A stretch of DNA of 64,000 nucleotides, taken from assembly GCF_000967545.1 (NCBI RefSeq), contig NZ_JXXV01000007.1, positions 208,833-272,832 on the forward strand, written 5' to 3'. Within the stretch, counting starts at the first letter, position 1. Each line of letters begins with the position of its first letter. This DNA is from Vibrio galatheae (GTDB lineage Bacteria; Pseudomonadota; Gammaproteobacteria; Enterobacterales; Vibrionaceae). Below are positions 18,834-29,300 of the stretch, piece by piece. The position numbers and the translations under genes were made by a program. The notes under the pieces were generated by a model. It made no database searches. It worked only from the letters and a program-made list of their open reading frames with translations, and was not told where the DNA came from.

Positions 18834-20381
18834 TTACTCTGGTTGCTCAGCTAATTTTTTCTCTTGTTGTACTTTGTACACTTTACCTGCGTTGAAGCGC
18901 TCTAGGTAATCCGCTAGGTCACGTTTCACTTCAGGAACAAGGATGTAAAGACCAACAATGTTCACTAGCGCCATTGCGAAGATCATCGCATCTGAGAAGT
19001 CGATAACTGGGCCTAGGTTCATCGCCGCACCGATAACAACAAAGACACAGAATTTCACTTTGAAGATCAGCTCTGCTGTTTTGCTTTCACCGAATAGGTA
19101 AGTCCAAGCCTTCAGACCGTAGTAAGACCAAGAGATCATAGTTGAGAATGCGAACAGAACAACAGCAATCGCAAGGATGTATGGGAACCAGCTGATTGCG
19201 CTACCAAATGCCGCTGAAGTCAGTTCAACACCGGCTAGGCCAGTATCCGTGTCTAGGTAACCGGTAATGATGATAACAAGAGCGGTCATCGTACAGATAA
19301 CAACAGTATCGATAAACGGTTCTAGTAGAGACACAAAACCTTCAGACATTGGCTCTTTAGTTTTAACCGCTGAGTGCGCAATTGCCGCAGAACCAACACC
19401 GGCTTCGTTCGAGAACGCAGCACGTTTAAAGCCTTGGATAAGAACACCAATCACACCACCAGCAATACCTTCGCCAGTAAATGCGCCGTTGAAGATTGCG
19501 TAGAACGCATCGTCAATACGGTCAAAGTTCATTAGGATAATGATAAGCGCTGCACCAACATAGATTGTTGCCATGAATGGAACAACTTTCTCAGTTACTT
19601 TAGCGATTGATTTGATACCACCGATGATGACGATACCAACGATCACAGCGAGGATTAGGCCAAATAGCCAACCTTTGTCTGCGAAGAAAGAAGCATCACC
19701 GCCTGTTACGCCTACTACCTGTTTGAACGCTTGGTTAGCTTGGAACATGTTACCGCCACCAAGAGAACCACCAATCGCAAACACAGAGAAGAGTACCGCG
19801 AGTGTACGACCAAACGCTGCGTTACCGCGATTCGCCAGACCTTTGCTTAGGTAGTACATTGGACCACCAGACACCGAACCATCTGGGTTAGTGTTACGGT
19901 ATTTAACACCAAGCGCACACTCTACGAACTTGCTCGACATACCAAGTAAGCCTGCAAGAATCATCCAGAACGTTGCACCTGCACCACCGATAGAAACGGC
20001 GACAGCCACACCAGCGATGTTACCCAGACCAACCGTACCTGAAAGTGCTGTGGTCAGAGCTTGGAAGTGAGAAACCTCACCCTCTTCTTTTGCTTTAGGA
20101 TCAGAGAACTTACCTGAAACTAGTTCTACCGCATGCTTGAAGCCACGGAAGTTAATGAAGCCCAAGTAGAAAGTAAAGAAGCTAGCGGCAACCACTAACC
20201 AAAGAACAATCCACGGTACCTGTACGTCTGTAAAAGGGAAAGGAATAGTCGAGAAGATCATTCCTACAAAAGGGTTGACGATAGGTGCAACGACTTCGTT
20301 GATTTTGTCATCCAAACTGGATGCTGCAGCGCTACCTGCAAATAGACTCGCCAAAACGGCTAGCGAAATACGCTTTGTCAT
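18834..20381 (-). CDS. Sodium:alanine/glycine symporter, AGCS family
   Basis: Inner-membrane Na+-coupled carrier for alanine or glycine, 515 residues, with an N-terminal signal-like segment and about ten membrane helices. The AGCS signature region [19 protein letters not shown] is plain near residue 115, as is [15 protein letters not shown] near 173 and [15 protein letters not shown] near 320. Monocistronic, with AGGAAAAGC before the ATG and its own terminator. Vibrio homologues can be preceded by a tandem glycine riboswitch; I looked and did not find one here. Confidence 0.95.
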   Translation of the reverse strand: MTKRISLAVLASLFAGSAAASSLDDKINEVVAPIVNPFVGMIFSTIPFPFTDVQVPWIVLWLVVAASFFTFYLGFINFRGFKHAVELVSGKFSDPKAKEEGEVSHFQALTTALSGTVGLGNIAGVAVAVSIGGAGATFWMILAGLLGMSSKFVECALGVKYRNTNPDGSVSGGPMYYLSKGLANRGNAAFGRTLAVLFSVFAIGGSLGGGNMFQANQAFKQVVGVTGGDASFFADKGWLFGLILAVIVGIVIIGGIKSIAKVTEKVVPFMATIYVGAALIIILMNFDRIDDAFYAIFNGAFTGEGIAGGVIGVLIQGFKRAAFSNEAGVGSAAIAHSAVKTKEPMSEGFVSLLEPFIDTVVICTMTALVIIITGYLDTDTGLAGVELTSAAFGSAISWFPYILAIAVVLFAFSTMISWSYYGLKAWTYLFGESKTAELIFKVKFCVFVVIGAAMNLGPVIDFSDAMIFAMALVNIVGLYILVPEVKRDLADYLERFNAGKVYKVQQEKKLAEQPE

Positions 20382-20894
20382 GCTTTTCCTGCCTGTGAAT
20401 AGGTGTTTATATGAATAATATTTATATGATGTTGTGTTTTGTTACATTTGTGTAACCTTGTTTATTATTCATTTTATAAATACCTAAGCAACATCTTTGA
20501 CGGAAAATTTGATCTAGCAAACAATTCTGATTTTCGCTGACTTTAAAGTGTTATTTTGAACTTATTAACTAGTTTTGGTGTGATGGTTGGTTTTAATGCG
20601 ATGTTTTAATTGATGAAGATGGTCATATGTCTGGCAATTTTTCCTGATATATAAAACTGTGCGATTACGAAATGACCAGTAAAACATGACGAAGAATTGA
20701 ATTTTTGTAGACTAAACGGTGGTTATTTGTTCAACGCAAATATTTATACACACTAAAGAAGTCTGATTTTTGTTCATCTGCTGCTGATGTCACTTGTCTG
20801 TCATAATCGGCCATTAAGTTATGCGACCAGAAATGCCATTTGATTGATATAAGTCGAATGGTTGAGTTGCCTAGCAAAAGCAGAACAGACGAAA
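20382..20894. other. 513-base intergenic region upstream of the symporter gene
   Basis: AT-rich divergent spacer. No glycine-riboswitch core, no terminator-like hairpin and no credible small gene were found. Promoters for both flanking genes are expected here but I cannot place them with confidence. Confidence 0.5.
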
Positions 20895-21146
20895 ATGACA
20901 AGAAAAGCCCACAACTTAGATGAAGTGATCATTAGTGAGTTGCAAAGCAACGGCTATATAAAAAGCGAAGCGGAAGCCTTCTTAAAAAAGAATGTCTACA
21001 AACTCAACAAGCAGGAAATCGAAACCATTAAAAATTACGCCGAGCATTTTGGTTTGAATGCCAAAGAGAGAATCATTGAAGATATCTTAGAATTGCGCCG
21101 AGAAGCGCTGATGTTGAAGCTGGTGTCAGAGGCTCCAATAGCGTAG
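20895..21146 (+). CDS. Small hypothetical protein
   Basis: 83-residue hydrophilic protein, rich in Glu and Lys and predicted by eye to be wholly helical; no membrane segment or signal peptide. I do not recognise the family. The ATG at 20895 is used because the upstream in-frame TTG at 20862 has no ribosome site; the ATG itself has only a weak one (CAGACG). It is convergent with the REC-TPR gene and is not obviously part of that operon. Confidence 0.5.
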   Translation: MTRKAHNLDEVIISELQSNGYIKSEAEAFLKKNVYKLNKQEIETIKNYAEHFGLNAKERIIEDILELRREALMLKLVSEAPIA

Positions 21147-21237
21147 TGGGAGTGCTCTGATTTACTTCTAAAATTATAGCGACAGTTCATTCTCTGTTAT
21201 CTCGGTTTGACATCATTGCAAGCGGAGCCTCCATACT

Positions 21238-22866
21238 CTAGATAAAGGCAGATACGTTCTCTTTTGCTTTGTTGTATAGAGTTTTGTAATTTTTAATGTT
21301 TTTTTCATGCTCTGACATTTGTGCATCCACTACATGGTGGCAATTTGTGAGTAAGTTAAACATTTCACGGTAGTTCTCAATATCAATTTTATTGGCAGCT
21401 AGAAATTTTATGATTGCTAAGCTAACTTTCGAAGAGTTTGGCATCAACTTTTTTAAATTTGTATACTGTTCTAAGTAAAGATTGTGCTTTTTAGCATTAT
21501 CGGTATTATAATTTTTTATTATAGATTTTGCTTTATTTATTTTGTTTTTCTTTTCTATGATGTAATAATTGAAATTAGTTAACATTATTTCTTGAATTTT
21601 TCTTATATATAAATCACTTTCATTTTCTATGGCTGATTTTGCTTTGTTTATGATGGTCGGTATTTCTTTGAATATAGATAATTCATCTAGTAGAAACGCC
21701 CAGTGGAAGTAATCATAATAGTGTAATCCTTCAGTGTTATCTAAATTTGTTATTAAACCAGTAGCACCTGATATATCCTTGGTAAGTAACTTTATATGTG
21801 CCTGAATTAGTGTGTTTTGGATGTTCATGTTTTTGCAGTTTTCAAGTAGGTTCATTTGTTTATCAATTAGATGAAGCTTAGACTTAAAAACTTTTGGGTT
21901 GATATTGTAGTCAAACTGTAAAAGAAAATGTCGTATGTAATTTAAGTTATTGTATTCATTATTTCTAAATGTATATTCATTTTTATCAGAATATATTTTC
22001 ATATATTCAAATGCTGACTCGTAATCATGTATAACTAAATACAACTTTGATATCAGTAACTCTCTATCAGTACCTATTTCAAGTAATCTTGTGGCTTGTT
22101 TTAGATGGTAAATAGAGTTTTCTATATCATTTTTATTTATATAATATGCTGCCATTCCGTCGTGAAAATAAGGATTGTTATTTTTGTTGGAAATTGTATT
22201 TAGTATTTCTTTAGCTTCTGTGCTTTTGTCTTGTTCAATTAGTACTTTATATAAAGATAGTTTTAAAACATCGTTATCATAATTTTCAATAAGATGTTTG
22301 TATTGATTTTCTGACGAATGAAATTCTTTCATTGCCGCTAAACATTGCGCCTTAAGGGTTCCAATTAAACGTGTGTATTGTGAGTGAAAAGGTAATAGTT
22401 CATCGCATTCCTGTATCGCCTTAGTATAGTCCTCCGAACGTATAGAAGAGTATATCGTAGACAATGATTTTTTACGTTTTAGTCCAGATGTTAGCCGTTT
22501 TGACAAGAATGGTTTGTTGAAAGGTTTTAACCAATAATCATCAGGATTGCTGTCTATAATAGTTCTAACTATTTGAGGCTGGTTCTCTCCAGTCAGAAAC
22601 ACAAAAAAAGCGTCACTCTTTAATAATTTTAAGTGTTTTAGTTCCTCAAGCAGCTGGTAGCCATTAATTTGGCTGTTGAAGTTAACATCGCAGATAACAA
22701 TATCAAACGAAGTCTGTTTACACTGATTTATAACCTCTTTAGGCCGATATACGCATGTAATATCGTTGAAGCCAATTTCCCTCAATATCAGTACAATAGA
22801 GCTACAAACTAGCCTAGAGTCATCTGCGACTAGAACTTTAAGTTCTGAACATTTTAAAGTGTTCAT
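21238..22866 (-). CDS. Response regulator with REC and TPR-like domains (VieB-like)
   Basis: 542-residue cytosolic protein. A receiver domain (1-~135) keeps the acidic pair Asp15/Asp16, the phospho-acceptor Asp60 (FDIVICDVNF) and the KPF lysine near residue 117. The rest is helical, with TPR-like repeats (for example NPYFHDGMAAYYINKNDIEN near 235) and no DNA-binding or catalytic domain. This is the architecture of V. cholerae VieB, known to modulate phosphotransfer from VieS to VieA. Last gene of the six-gene operon, overlapping the Hpt gene by 4 bases. It is markedly AT-rich, with codons dominated by Asn, Lys and Ile. Confidence 0.8.
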   Translation of the reverse strand: MNTLKCSELKVLVADDSRLVCSSIVLILREIGFNDITCVYRPKEVINQCKQTSFDIVICDVNFNSQINGYQLLEELKHLKLLKSDAFFVFLTGENQPQIVRTIIDSNPDDYWLKPFNKPFLSKRLTSGLKRKKSLSTIYSSIRSEDYTKAIQECDELLPFHSQYTRLIGTLKAQCLAAMKEFHSSENQYKHLIENYDNDVLKLSLYKVLIEQDKSTEAKEILNTISNKNNNPYFHDGMAAYYINKNDIENSIYHLKQATRLLEIGTDRELLISKLYLVIHDYESAFEYMKIYSDKNEYTFRNNEYNNLNYIRHFLLQFDYNINPKVFKSKLHLIDKQMNLLENCKNMNIQNTLIQAHIKLLTKDISGATGLITNLDNTEGLHYYDYFHWAFLLDELSIFKEIPTIINKAKSAIENESDLYIRKIQEIMLTNFNYYIIEKKNKINKAKSIIKNYNTDNAKKHNLYLEQYTNLKKLMPNSSKVSLAIIKFLAANKIDIENYREMFNLLTNCHHVVDAQMSEHEKNIKNYKTLYNKAKENVSAFI

Positions 22867-23246
22867 GCATTGACCTCGTTATGATCTTTTAGCCAAGCTT
22901 TCATCACTCGAATACTCTCTTCGATTATCTTGGACAATTGAATGCACTCATGCCTATGCCTTGGCCAGTTGGTACGACAAAGCTCTGAATCAATAGCACC
23001 TATCATTTGATTGACTGCGTCGGCTAACGCCATGTGGCCGATCATAGCCAGTCCACCTTTTATTTTATGCAATTGATTGCGAGTTGAGTCTGGTGTTTGA
23101 TGTGCAATGGCGGTGATTAAAGTATCGAGGTCTTCTTCCATTGAATCTACGTAACAGTTGGCTATCATTTTCTGAGATGCAGAGTCATAGTTTTCTAACC
23201 AGAATAAATGGTCGAGTGAGCTGATGTCATCTATGTAACTTGTCAT
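22863..23246 (-). CDS. Stand-alone histidine phosphotransfer (Hpt) protein
   Basis: 127-residue four-helix Hpt protein. The phospho-His is His60 in QLHKIKGGLAMIGH, the standard HxxKGG site. It would shuttle phosphate between the hybrid kinase's receiver and the response regulators of the same operon. The motif closely resembles the kinase's own C-terminal Hpt site (HYIKGGLAAVG), so it may be a duplicate of that domain. It overlaps the GGDEF gene by 1 base and the REC-TPR gene by 4. A separate Hpt is not part of the classical vieSAB set. Confidence 0.85.
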   Translation of the reverse strand: MTSYIDDISSLDHLFWLENYDSASQKMIANCYVDSMEEDLDTLITAIAHQTPDSTRNQLHKIKGGLAMIGHMALADAVNQMIGAIDSELCRTNWPRHRHECIQLSKIIEESIRVMKAWLKDHNEVNA

Positions 23247-24637
23247 TAGTCATACCTATTATTCTTATCTAAATAAAGATTCTCATCGGCTAAAATGAGG
23301 GCTTGTTCTAGGTCGTCAGACGGAGATTTAAATGCGACACCAACACTTACGTTGACTTCTATATTGGCGTATTTAAGCTTTTTGCTTGGTACATGGTTTT
23401 TAAGCTGCTCTTTTAACTCAAATGCACGTGACGAAGTGCAGTCGGGTAAAATTGCGACAAACTCATCCCCCCCCAAACGCACCAGAAAATCATTTTCTCG
23501 GAAAGTGACTTTCATCGAATTGGCAATATGTTTGATGGCTTCATCACCAATGTGATGCCCGTACTCATCATTTATTTTTTTTAGTTTGTTCCCATCAATT
23601 GCTATTATCGCTAATGTTTTATCATGAGTTCTTTTCAGGAATTTAGAAGAATTAAACACTTTGCGATTATATAATCCTGTAACATCGTCACGCTGAGAAT
23701 CTTCATAGATTTTATGGAAGTTAACTTTGGTGTGGCGCAATCTTTGATAGTGATTCATAAGTAGGAAACATACAATCCATACAAAATAAAATACCCAGAT
23801 TGTTTCCAATAAAGGTTTGCTAATTGGGTAGTTATATACCAAAATAGTTTTATTATCGATAACGTAATTAGATCGAAACCCTAATTCTGATAGAGGGTAT
23901 TGTGGATAATTTATTGAGATATAGTTCATATCTCCTATATCACCCGATCTAAATGTAGCCTTGTTGTCAAAATAATTCCCCGATATATATAAATCTGAGC
24001 TTAGGTCTCCGATTATATTATAGCTATCAAAGATTGGACTTGAAAGAGTAACGGTTGGTAACTCAGATATCATATCTGTATATACTCTTGATACGACGAC
24101 TCCATCAGAAATCTGGTCTTTTGTGGAGAATTTTGAGCATAATTTATATTTCAAACAGCGTTCGTCGTGGTGTGCTTCGTCAGCTAATGTTACATTTCCA
24201 ACATCATTGAAAAAGATAAGTTTTCTATTATCTGAATACGACTGCAAATATATAGATGAGTCAGTATTAAACAAGTATCTATTTGACTGTCTAAATGAAT
24301 ACATAGTTGACAGGGTGATTAGTTTTTCAGTCGGATTTAGTTCTTTTTCTTTTCCCTTTATAGGGTATATATACGTGTTTAGTTTTGGTTTTTCTGTATC
24401 TGAAAACATGTGGTTTAAATTGCTTCTATCCACTTTTAAGATGGTATTTATAAACAAAGTGGTATAGGTTAAAAGTTGTTTCTGGCTCTCTACTTTGTCC
24501 GTTACCATTTTGAATTGTGATTTGTTTTTTTCTAATTCTAGGTAAGAGTATGAAAATAATATTGCCCAGTATGTAAAAAACGCAATCATCAATGATTTTA
24601 TTATCAAGTTGGCACGATTTAATTTTATTTTTTTCAT
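23246..24637 (-). CDS. Membrane diguanylate cyclase
   Basis: 463-residue protein that should make c-di-GMP. A first membrane helix at about 13-31, a periplasmic sensor region of ~245 residues of no recognised family (Cache-like is possible), a second helix near 279-300 (FYFVWIVCFLLMNHY) and a C-terminal GGDEF domain. The active site GGDEF is intact at 389-393, and an inhibitory RxxD site (REND) sits the right distance before it, so product feedback is expected. It overlaps the preceding regulator gene by 4 bases and the Hpt gene by 1. The sensor half is much more AT-rich than the cyclase half. Confidence 0.88.
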   Translation of the reverse strand: MKKIKLNRANLIIKSLMIAFFTYWAILFSYSYLELEKNKSQFKMVTDKVESQKQLLTYTTLFINTILKVDRSNLNHMFSDTEKPKLNTYIYPIKGKEKELNPTEKLITLSTMYSFRQSNRYLFNTDSSIYLQSYSDNRKLIFFNDVGNVTLADEAHHDERCLKYKLCSKFSTKDQISDGVVVSRVYTDMISELPTVTLSSPIFDSYNIIGDLSSDLYISGNYFDNKATFRSGDIGDMNYISINYPQYPLSELGFRSNYVIDNKTILVYNYPISKPLLETIWVFYFVWIVCFLLMNHYQRLRHTKVNFHKIYEDSQRDDVTGLYNRKVFNSSKFLKRTHDKTLAIIAIDGNKLKKINDEYGHHIGDEAIKHIANSMKVTFRENDFLVRLGGDEFVAILPDCTSSRAFELKEQLKNHVPSKKLKYANIEVNVSVGVAFKSPSDDLEQALILADENLYLDKNNRYD

Positions 24638-25230
24638 AATGTTGATGCTTTATTTAACTCTATTATATTATTGACGCCATATTTATCCAAAAGACGTCTT
24701 TTATAGGTGCTCACAGTTTTGTCGCTAATAGATAAAATATGAGCAATCTCTTTGTTTGTTTTTCCTTGCAATAAATAGTTCATCACCATTGCCTCTCGAT
24801 TTGAAAGCTCGACTTTTTCTCGATCAAGGTTTGGGGATGGTTTAAATTTGAAAAAGGTATAGCCGTTTGAAATCCCTTCTACAGCATCGCGTAGTATTCG
24901 CGGATGTTCCGACTTGCACACATAACCGTCTGCACCCGCTTTAAAAGCCATATCACTATATAAAGGGCTTTCTTCCGCGGAGTAGAATAGAACCTTACCT
25001 GAATAATCATGAGATCTAATTCTTCGATAAAAATCATACCCATCGACATCATTAAGATTGATGTCCAAAATGAGCAAGTTAATCACTCCTGACCTAATAG
25101 CTTGTAGTGCCTGTTTGGTGTTGTGTGCTACCGATATGCTTTGGATACAATCTACTTTGGATAAAGTTTCACGGATTGCGATACCGACTAAGGGGTGGTC
25201 GTCAAAAACTAAACAATGTAAGTTACTCAT
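24634..25230 (-). CDS. NarL/LuxR-type response regulator
   Basis: 198-residue transcription factor: receiver domain (1-~120, acidic pair Asp10/Asp11, phospho-acceptor Asp56 in LLILDINLND) and a C-terminal LuxR helix-turn-helix (LSNREAMVMNYLLQGKTNKE, then ISDKTVSTYKRRLLDKYGV). Only one base separates it from the REC-EAL gene. In V. cholerae VieA a receiver, an EAL domain and a helix-turn-helix sit in one chain; here EAL and DNA-binding functions are on two neighbouring receivers. It is a paralogue of the regulator at 31318. Confidence 0.9.
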   Translation of the reverse strand: MSNLHCLVFDDHPLVGIAIRETLSKVDCIQSISVAHNTKQALQAIRSGVINLLILDINLNDVDGYDFYRRIRSHDYSGKVLFYSAEESPLYSDMAFKAGADGYVCKSEHPRILRDAVEGISNGYTFFKFKPSPNLDREKVELSNREAMVMNYLLQGKTNKEIAHILSISDKTVSTYKRRLLDKYGVNNIIELNKASTL

Positions 25231-25231
25231 T

Positions 25232-26389
25232 TTATTGGCCTAGAAACGTTTTCATTTCCGACACAGGAATGGGTTTGCTAATCAAATAACCTTGGAGTAC
25301 GTTCACGTTAAGTTGATGTAATATGTCTTTACTCGCTTCTGTCTCTATCCCCTCTGCGACTACGTTAATGCTAAAATCTCGTGCTAAATTGCAGATTAAA
25401 GTGACGATACGCTGTTTCTTCTCATCATCTTCAATTCCATATACAAAACTTCGGTCAATTTTTATTTCGTTAAACGGAAATGCATAGAGGTTCTCTAACG
25501 ACGAATAGCCAGTACCAAAATCATCAATTGATACATTGATATGGTTGACTCTAAGCTTCGCGAGATTTTTATAGAGCGAACGACTTTTCCTATATGAGTA
25601 TTCTTCGGTAATCTCGATAGTGAGTCTATTTGGGTCAATACTATATTGACGGCACATTTTCATTACTTGGTCAGCAAAGTCAGGGTTTTCTAAGTTTGCT
25701 TGGTCTGCATTGACTGACACTTTGTACGGTAATAGTCCTTTTTGCATGTCTGATAACGCATTTTCCAAGACGGTTTCAAATAGCTCATTGGAGAGCTGAC
25801 AGCTCTGGACTATAGGTAAAAACGAGTTCGGAAACAGGACGCCATGTGAAGGATGTAGCCAGCGAACCAAAGCTTCTACTCCGATCACTTCTCCGGTTTT
25901 AATGCAGATTTGAGGCTGATAATAGTTACAAATTTGCCCATCCGCTAAAGCGTATAAAAATGCTGCATCATTAACCTTAAATGCGGGAGCTGCGGTTTTA
26001 TGGCTTTTTACCTGCTGAGGCGTAAACAGTGAATTGATCTCATCCACCACAAATGGTTTGTTAATTTGTGCTATCAAGTTGAAGCTAAAGCCACGACACA
26101 TCTCCCTCACCGTCGACAAAACGGGTTGATCTAGTCCACTGATGATCGCGACATTCCCATTAAAATCTTTCTCATTTAACAATTCCAGCATATCAATGCC
26201 GTCGTGTTCTGGCATGCTTAGGTCACAAAGAATAAGATGATATTGGTTCTTATCAAGTGCTTGCGTAGCTTCATTCACAGAAGTAAAACTGTGTACTTCT
26301 GTCACGCCTAATTCACGTAGCGTGCACTCAAGCATTCTCAAATGTAGGGGATGATCGTCAATGAGCATCACGTTGATATTTTTATTCAT
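25232..26389 (-). CDS. Response regulator with EAL c-di-GMP phosphodiesterase (VieA-like, without HTH)
   Basis: 385 residues from the ATG at 26389, which overlaps the kinase stop (ATGA). Receiver domain 1-~118 with Asp56 (LILCDLSMPEHDG), then an EAL domain starting near 145. The catalytic set looks complete: VEALVRW (172-174), SVNADQ, LTIEITEE, SIDDFGTGYSSL, IKIDRSFV, VAEGIETEAS and LQGYLISKP. So it should hydrolyse c-di-GMP when suitably phosphorylated. No C-terminal helix-turn-helix, unlike VieA. Confidence 0.9.
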   Translation of the reverse strand: MNKNINVMLIDDHPLHLRMLECTLRELGVTEVHSFTSVNEATQALDKNQYHLILCDLSMPEHDGIDMLELLNEKDFNGNVAIISGLDQPVLSTVREMCRGFSFNLIAQINKPFVVDEINSLFTPQQVKSHKTAAPAFKVNDAAFLYALADGQICNYYQPQICIKTGEVIGVEALVRWLHPSHGVLFPNSFLPIVQSCQLSNELFETVLENALSDMQKGLLPYKVSVNADQANLENPDFADQVMKMCRQYSIDPNRLTIEITEEYSYRKSRSLYKNLAKLRVNHINVSIDDFGTGYSSLENLYAFPFNEIKIDRSFVYGIEDDEKKQRIVTLICNLARDFSINVVAEGIETEASKDILHQLNVNVLQGYLISKPIPVSEMKTFLGQ

Positions 26390-29300
26390 TGATAAGCTCT
26401 CCAATGTTTTACGGCATCTATTTCTTTAGTGAGTTGTTCGATTAAAAATTGCACCTTTTCTGGAAAAGTTTTAGGTGTAGCCTTCTCGATGCTTTGGCAA
26501 TCATTAACGAGTGATGTTAGCCCGACTGCTGCTAATCCTCCTTTTATGTAATGAATGGCTTGCCGCTGGTCGTTGTCGTCGCTACTCGCTCTGAGCTTGT
26601 TTAGATCTTGGCTCATCGTAGATATAAACAACTCCGAAAACTCTAGTCTCTGCTCATTTGTAAAAGGTTCTAGCCAGCCCGGTACTACGGGGGTGGCGGT
26701 GTTAAATTTAGCCGGCGTTAAGTAGTTACTAAGCACTGCATACAGATCAAGCATGCTATATGGTTTACACAACACTTTGTCTAAACCACTACGGCTCGCT
26801 AGATCATGAGCGACTCGCGAGTCTTCCGCCGTAAGGCCGATGACAGGCAAGCTAGATAGTGATTCGTCTTGGCGAATATGCCGTGTCAGCTCAAACCCAT
26901 CCATGATTGGCATATGGAAGTCAGTGAGTAGAGCATTAAAGTCAGTGTTGCTACGTAAGTAGTTCAATGCCTGCTGGCCGTTATCGACAATTGTTGCCTC
27001 AACGCCCAGTTCGGAGAGTTGCATAGCAATTATGTTCTGGTTGATGAGGTTGTCTTCAGCGACCAGAACCTTTCCACGTAAGGGAAGTGTTTGGGGTGTT
27101 CCTGCATGATTTTTATCAACACTTATAACTGCGACCTCTTCGCTTGCTCTATTTGAAGAGCCAAGTTTTGACAAGGCACTATGAACCAAGTGAGGGTAGC
27201 GGTATTGCACTGCGCTCATCTCATATAAATTGTCTTTGGAAGTTCGGATCGCGAGCGTTTGCTCATCTAACATCAGCAGACTTGCGTTGTCGTTGCTCGG
27301 CGTCAACCCCCACACTCGACACCATTGAGCTAGCCATGTTGGAAGGTTCTCGCTATACGTCGCGTTTTCTATTGCCGCGCCATGAAAAGGACTGACTTCA
27401 ATCGGTAGCTGTACGCGGAAAACACTCCCAACGTTAAGGATGCTGTCTAAGACGAGTGTGCCACCCATGCAAGTTACTAGTTTGTCCACAATGCTTAAAC
27501 CAAGGCCAGTGCCACCAAATTGTCGTGTCACACCGTTATCTGCTTGTGTGAAAGGGTTCAATACTTTGTCAATTTGCTCAGGTGTCATTCCGATGCCACT
27601 GTCCGAGATGGTCATGGACAAAGCCTGACCACTTACTGACATTTCAACTTTTATGAATCCACTTGACGTAAATTTGATGGCGTTCGACATTAGGTTATTA
27701 ATGATTTGCACTAAGCGGACATCGTCAATGACAGCATGATGCTGAGAAAATGGGGCTATATCGACAATATAATCTAGCTCTTTGGCTCGAATCGCTCCTT
27801 CAAAGGAACGTATAGCTGTGCCTACTGTTTCCAATAGGTCAGTCTCCACCGGGTTAATACTCAACTGATCTGAATGTAATTTGGAAAAGTCGAGGACCTC
27901 ATCCACGAGTTTATTCAAGTGTCTGGTTGATTGTTTTGCTTGATCAATAAGTTCAAGTACTTCGCTTTCTAGAGGTCTTAGGTGCATGAGCTCCAACAAC
28001 CCCTGAACTGCCGCGATAGGTGTGCGTAACTCGTGACTCATAGTGGCAAGAAATCGCTCGCGTGAGACAACCGCTTCTTGAGCGCTCTCTTGTGCCTTTG
28101 TTAGTTCCGCTTCTCTAGTTTTGTGCTCCGTAATATCGTTAAGAATGGTTAAGACAAAACGATTTGATGAGCGAGGTGAAGAAATCGCTTTCCGTTGGCG
28201 AAAAATGTGTGAAACAGATAATCGGCAGTCTTGCACTTGATGAAAGTCTGCAATTGTTTGCCCACTGAGTACTCGAACGACTTCTTGTTTGTTGTCAACG
28301 AGAGGCGAACGAGCACTTCGGCTTGCCACACTACAACCACTGCAGTCCCCATTTTTAAAATGAGCGCAATTGCTCAGTACCATTTGGTTTTGACTGTCAT
28401 GAATGAACACCCAACTGTCGAGCTCGGAGATAATGTTTTTGAGCCACTCTTTTTCGTTCTCTTCTTGATTAGCATTAGCTTCTGCGAGCCCGACTTTCAG
28501 CTTGAGGTTCGACACGATAAAATAAGACAATGCACAGCCAAGAAGCATTAATATTAATACTGCGGCAGCTATGGTTATGACTTGTTTGTCGTCATACCCA
28601 TGGATGAAATTAATTTGGCGATAACTTCGCATTAGCTTATTCATCTCATTCACATCCAAAGTAGTAAAGATGCTATCGAGAAGGGTTTTCAACTTAGGTG
28701 AGTTTTTCACTGCCAAAGCCAGATTGATCTTAAGAGGCTCGTATCCATTCATGTCTAACCCTCCTAAGTCATTGCGTACCACTAGAGTGTGTGCAATATC
28801 TTCAGGTACATAGGCAAACTTAACGGCTCCACGTTTTAAATCGGTAAGCAGTTCTTTAATGGTTTCATACTGTTTAATTTTACTATCTCGCCAGCCAGTT
28901 AAATGAACAAAACCTTGATGCTCACTACTTGTAAACAGGCCAATAGTGTCGACTTTAGTATTTGCACTTGTGCTATCTTCGTCACGTGATAGCGCGACAT
29001 AGTTAATAGTTAGAAAAGGACGAGTTAGCTGCCATTTCTCAATTTTTTCATACTCGGTATAAGCCACAGGGACTAAATCGGTGTTATAAGACGATAGCTG
29101 GTTGTTATTGGTATTTGGCTTTACGTGTTGAAATTCCAACCCGGTTCGAGATTTCAGCAATTGAAAGAAATCTTTGAGAAAACCTTCAATCTGACCATTT
29201 TGTCCAATGTAGGAAAATGGATAAGCGTCAACGGCGGCACTGTAGGTAACTGATTGGTGATATTCGTCTGCTGCCTGGTAATCATTAAGCTTCAGTTCTA

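Noticed and set aside
20382..20894. Glycine riboswitch upstream of the AGCS symporter gene
   Set aside because: Vibrio AGCS genes can carry one, but the minus-strand leader here lacks the conserved GGAGAG/paired cores, is AT-rich and contains no tandem aptamer-like fold.
24123..24467. 114-codon frame antisense to the cyclase sensor region
   Set aside because: It mirrors an AT-rich coding gene, with no ribosome site or motif; a shadow frame.
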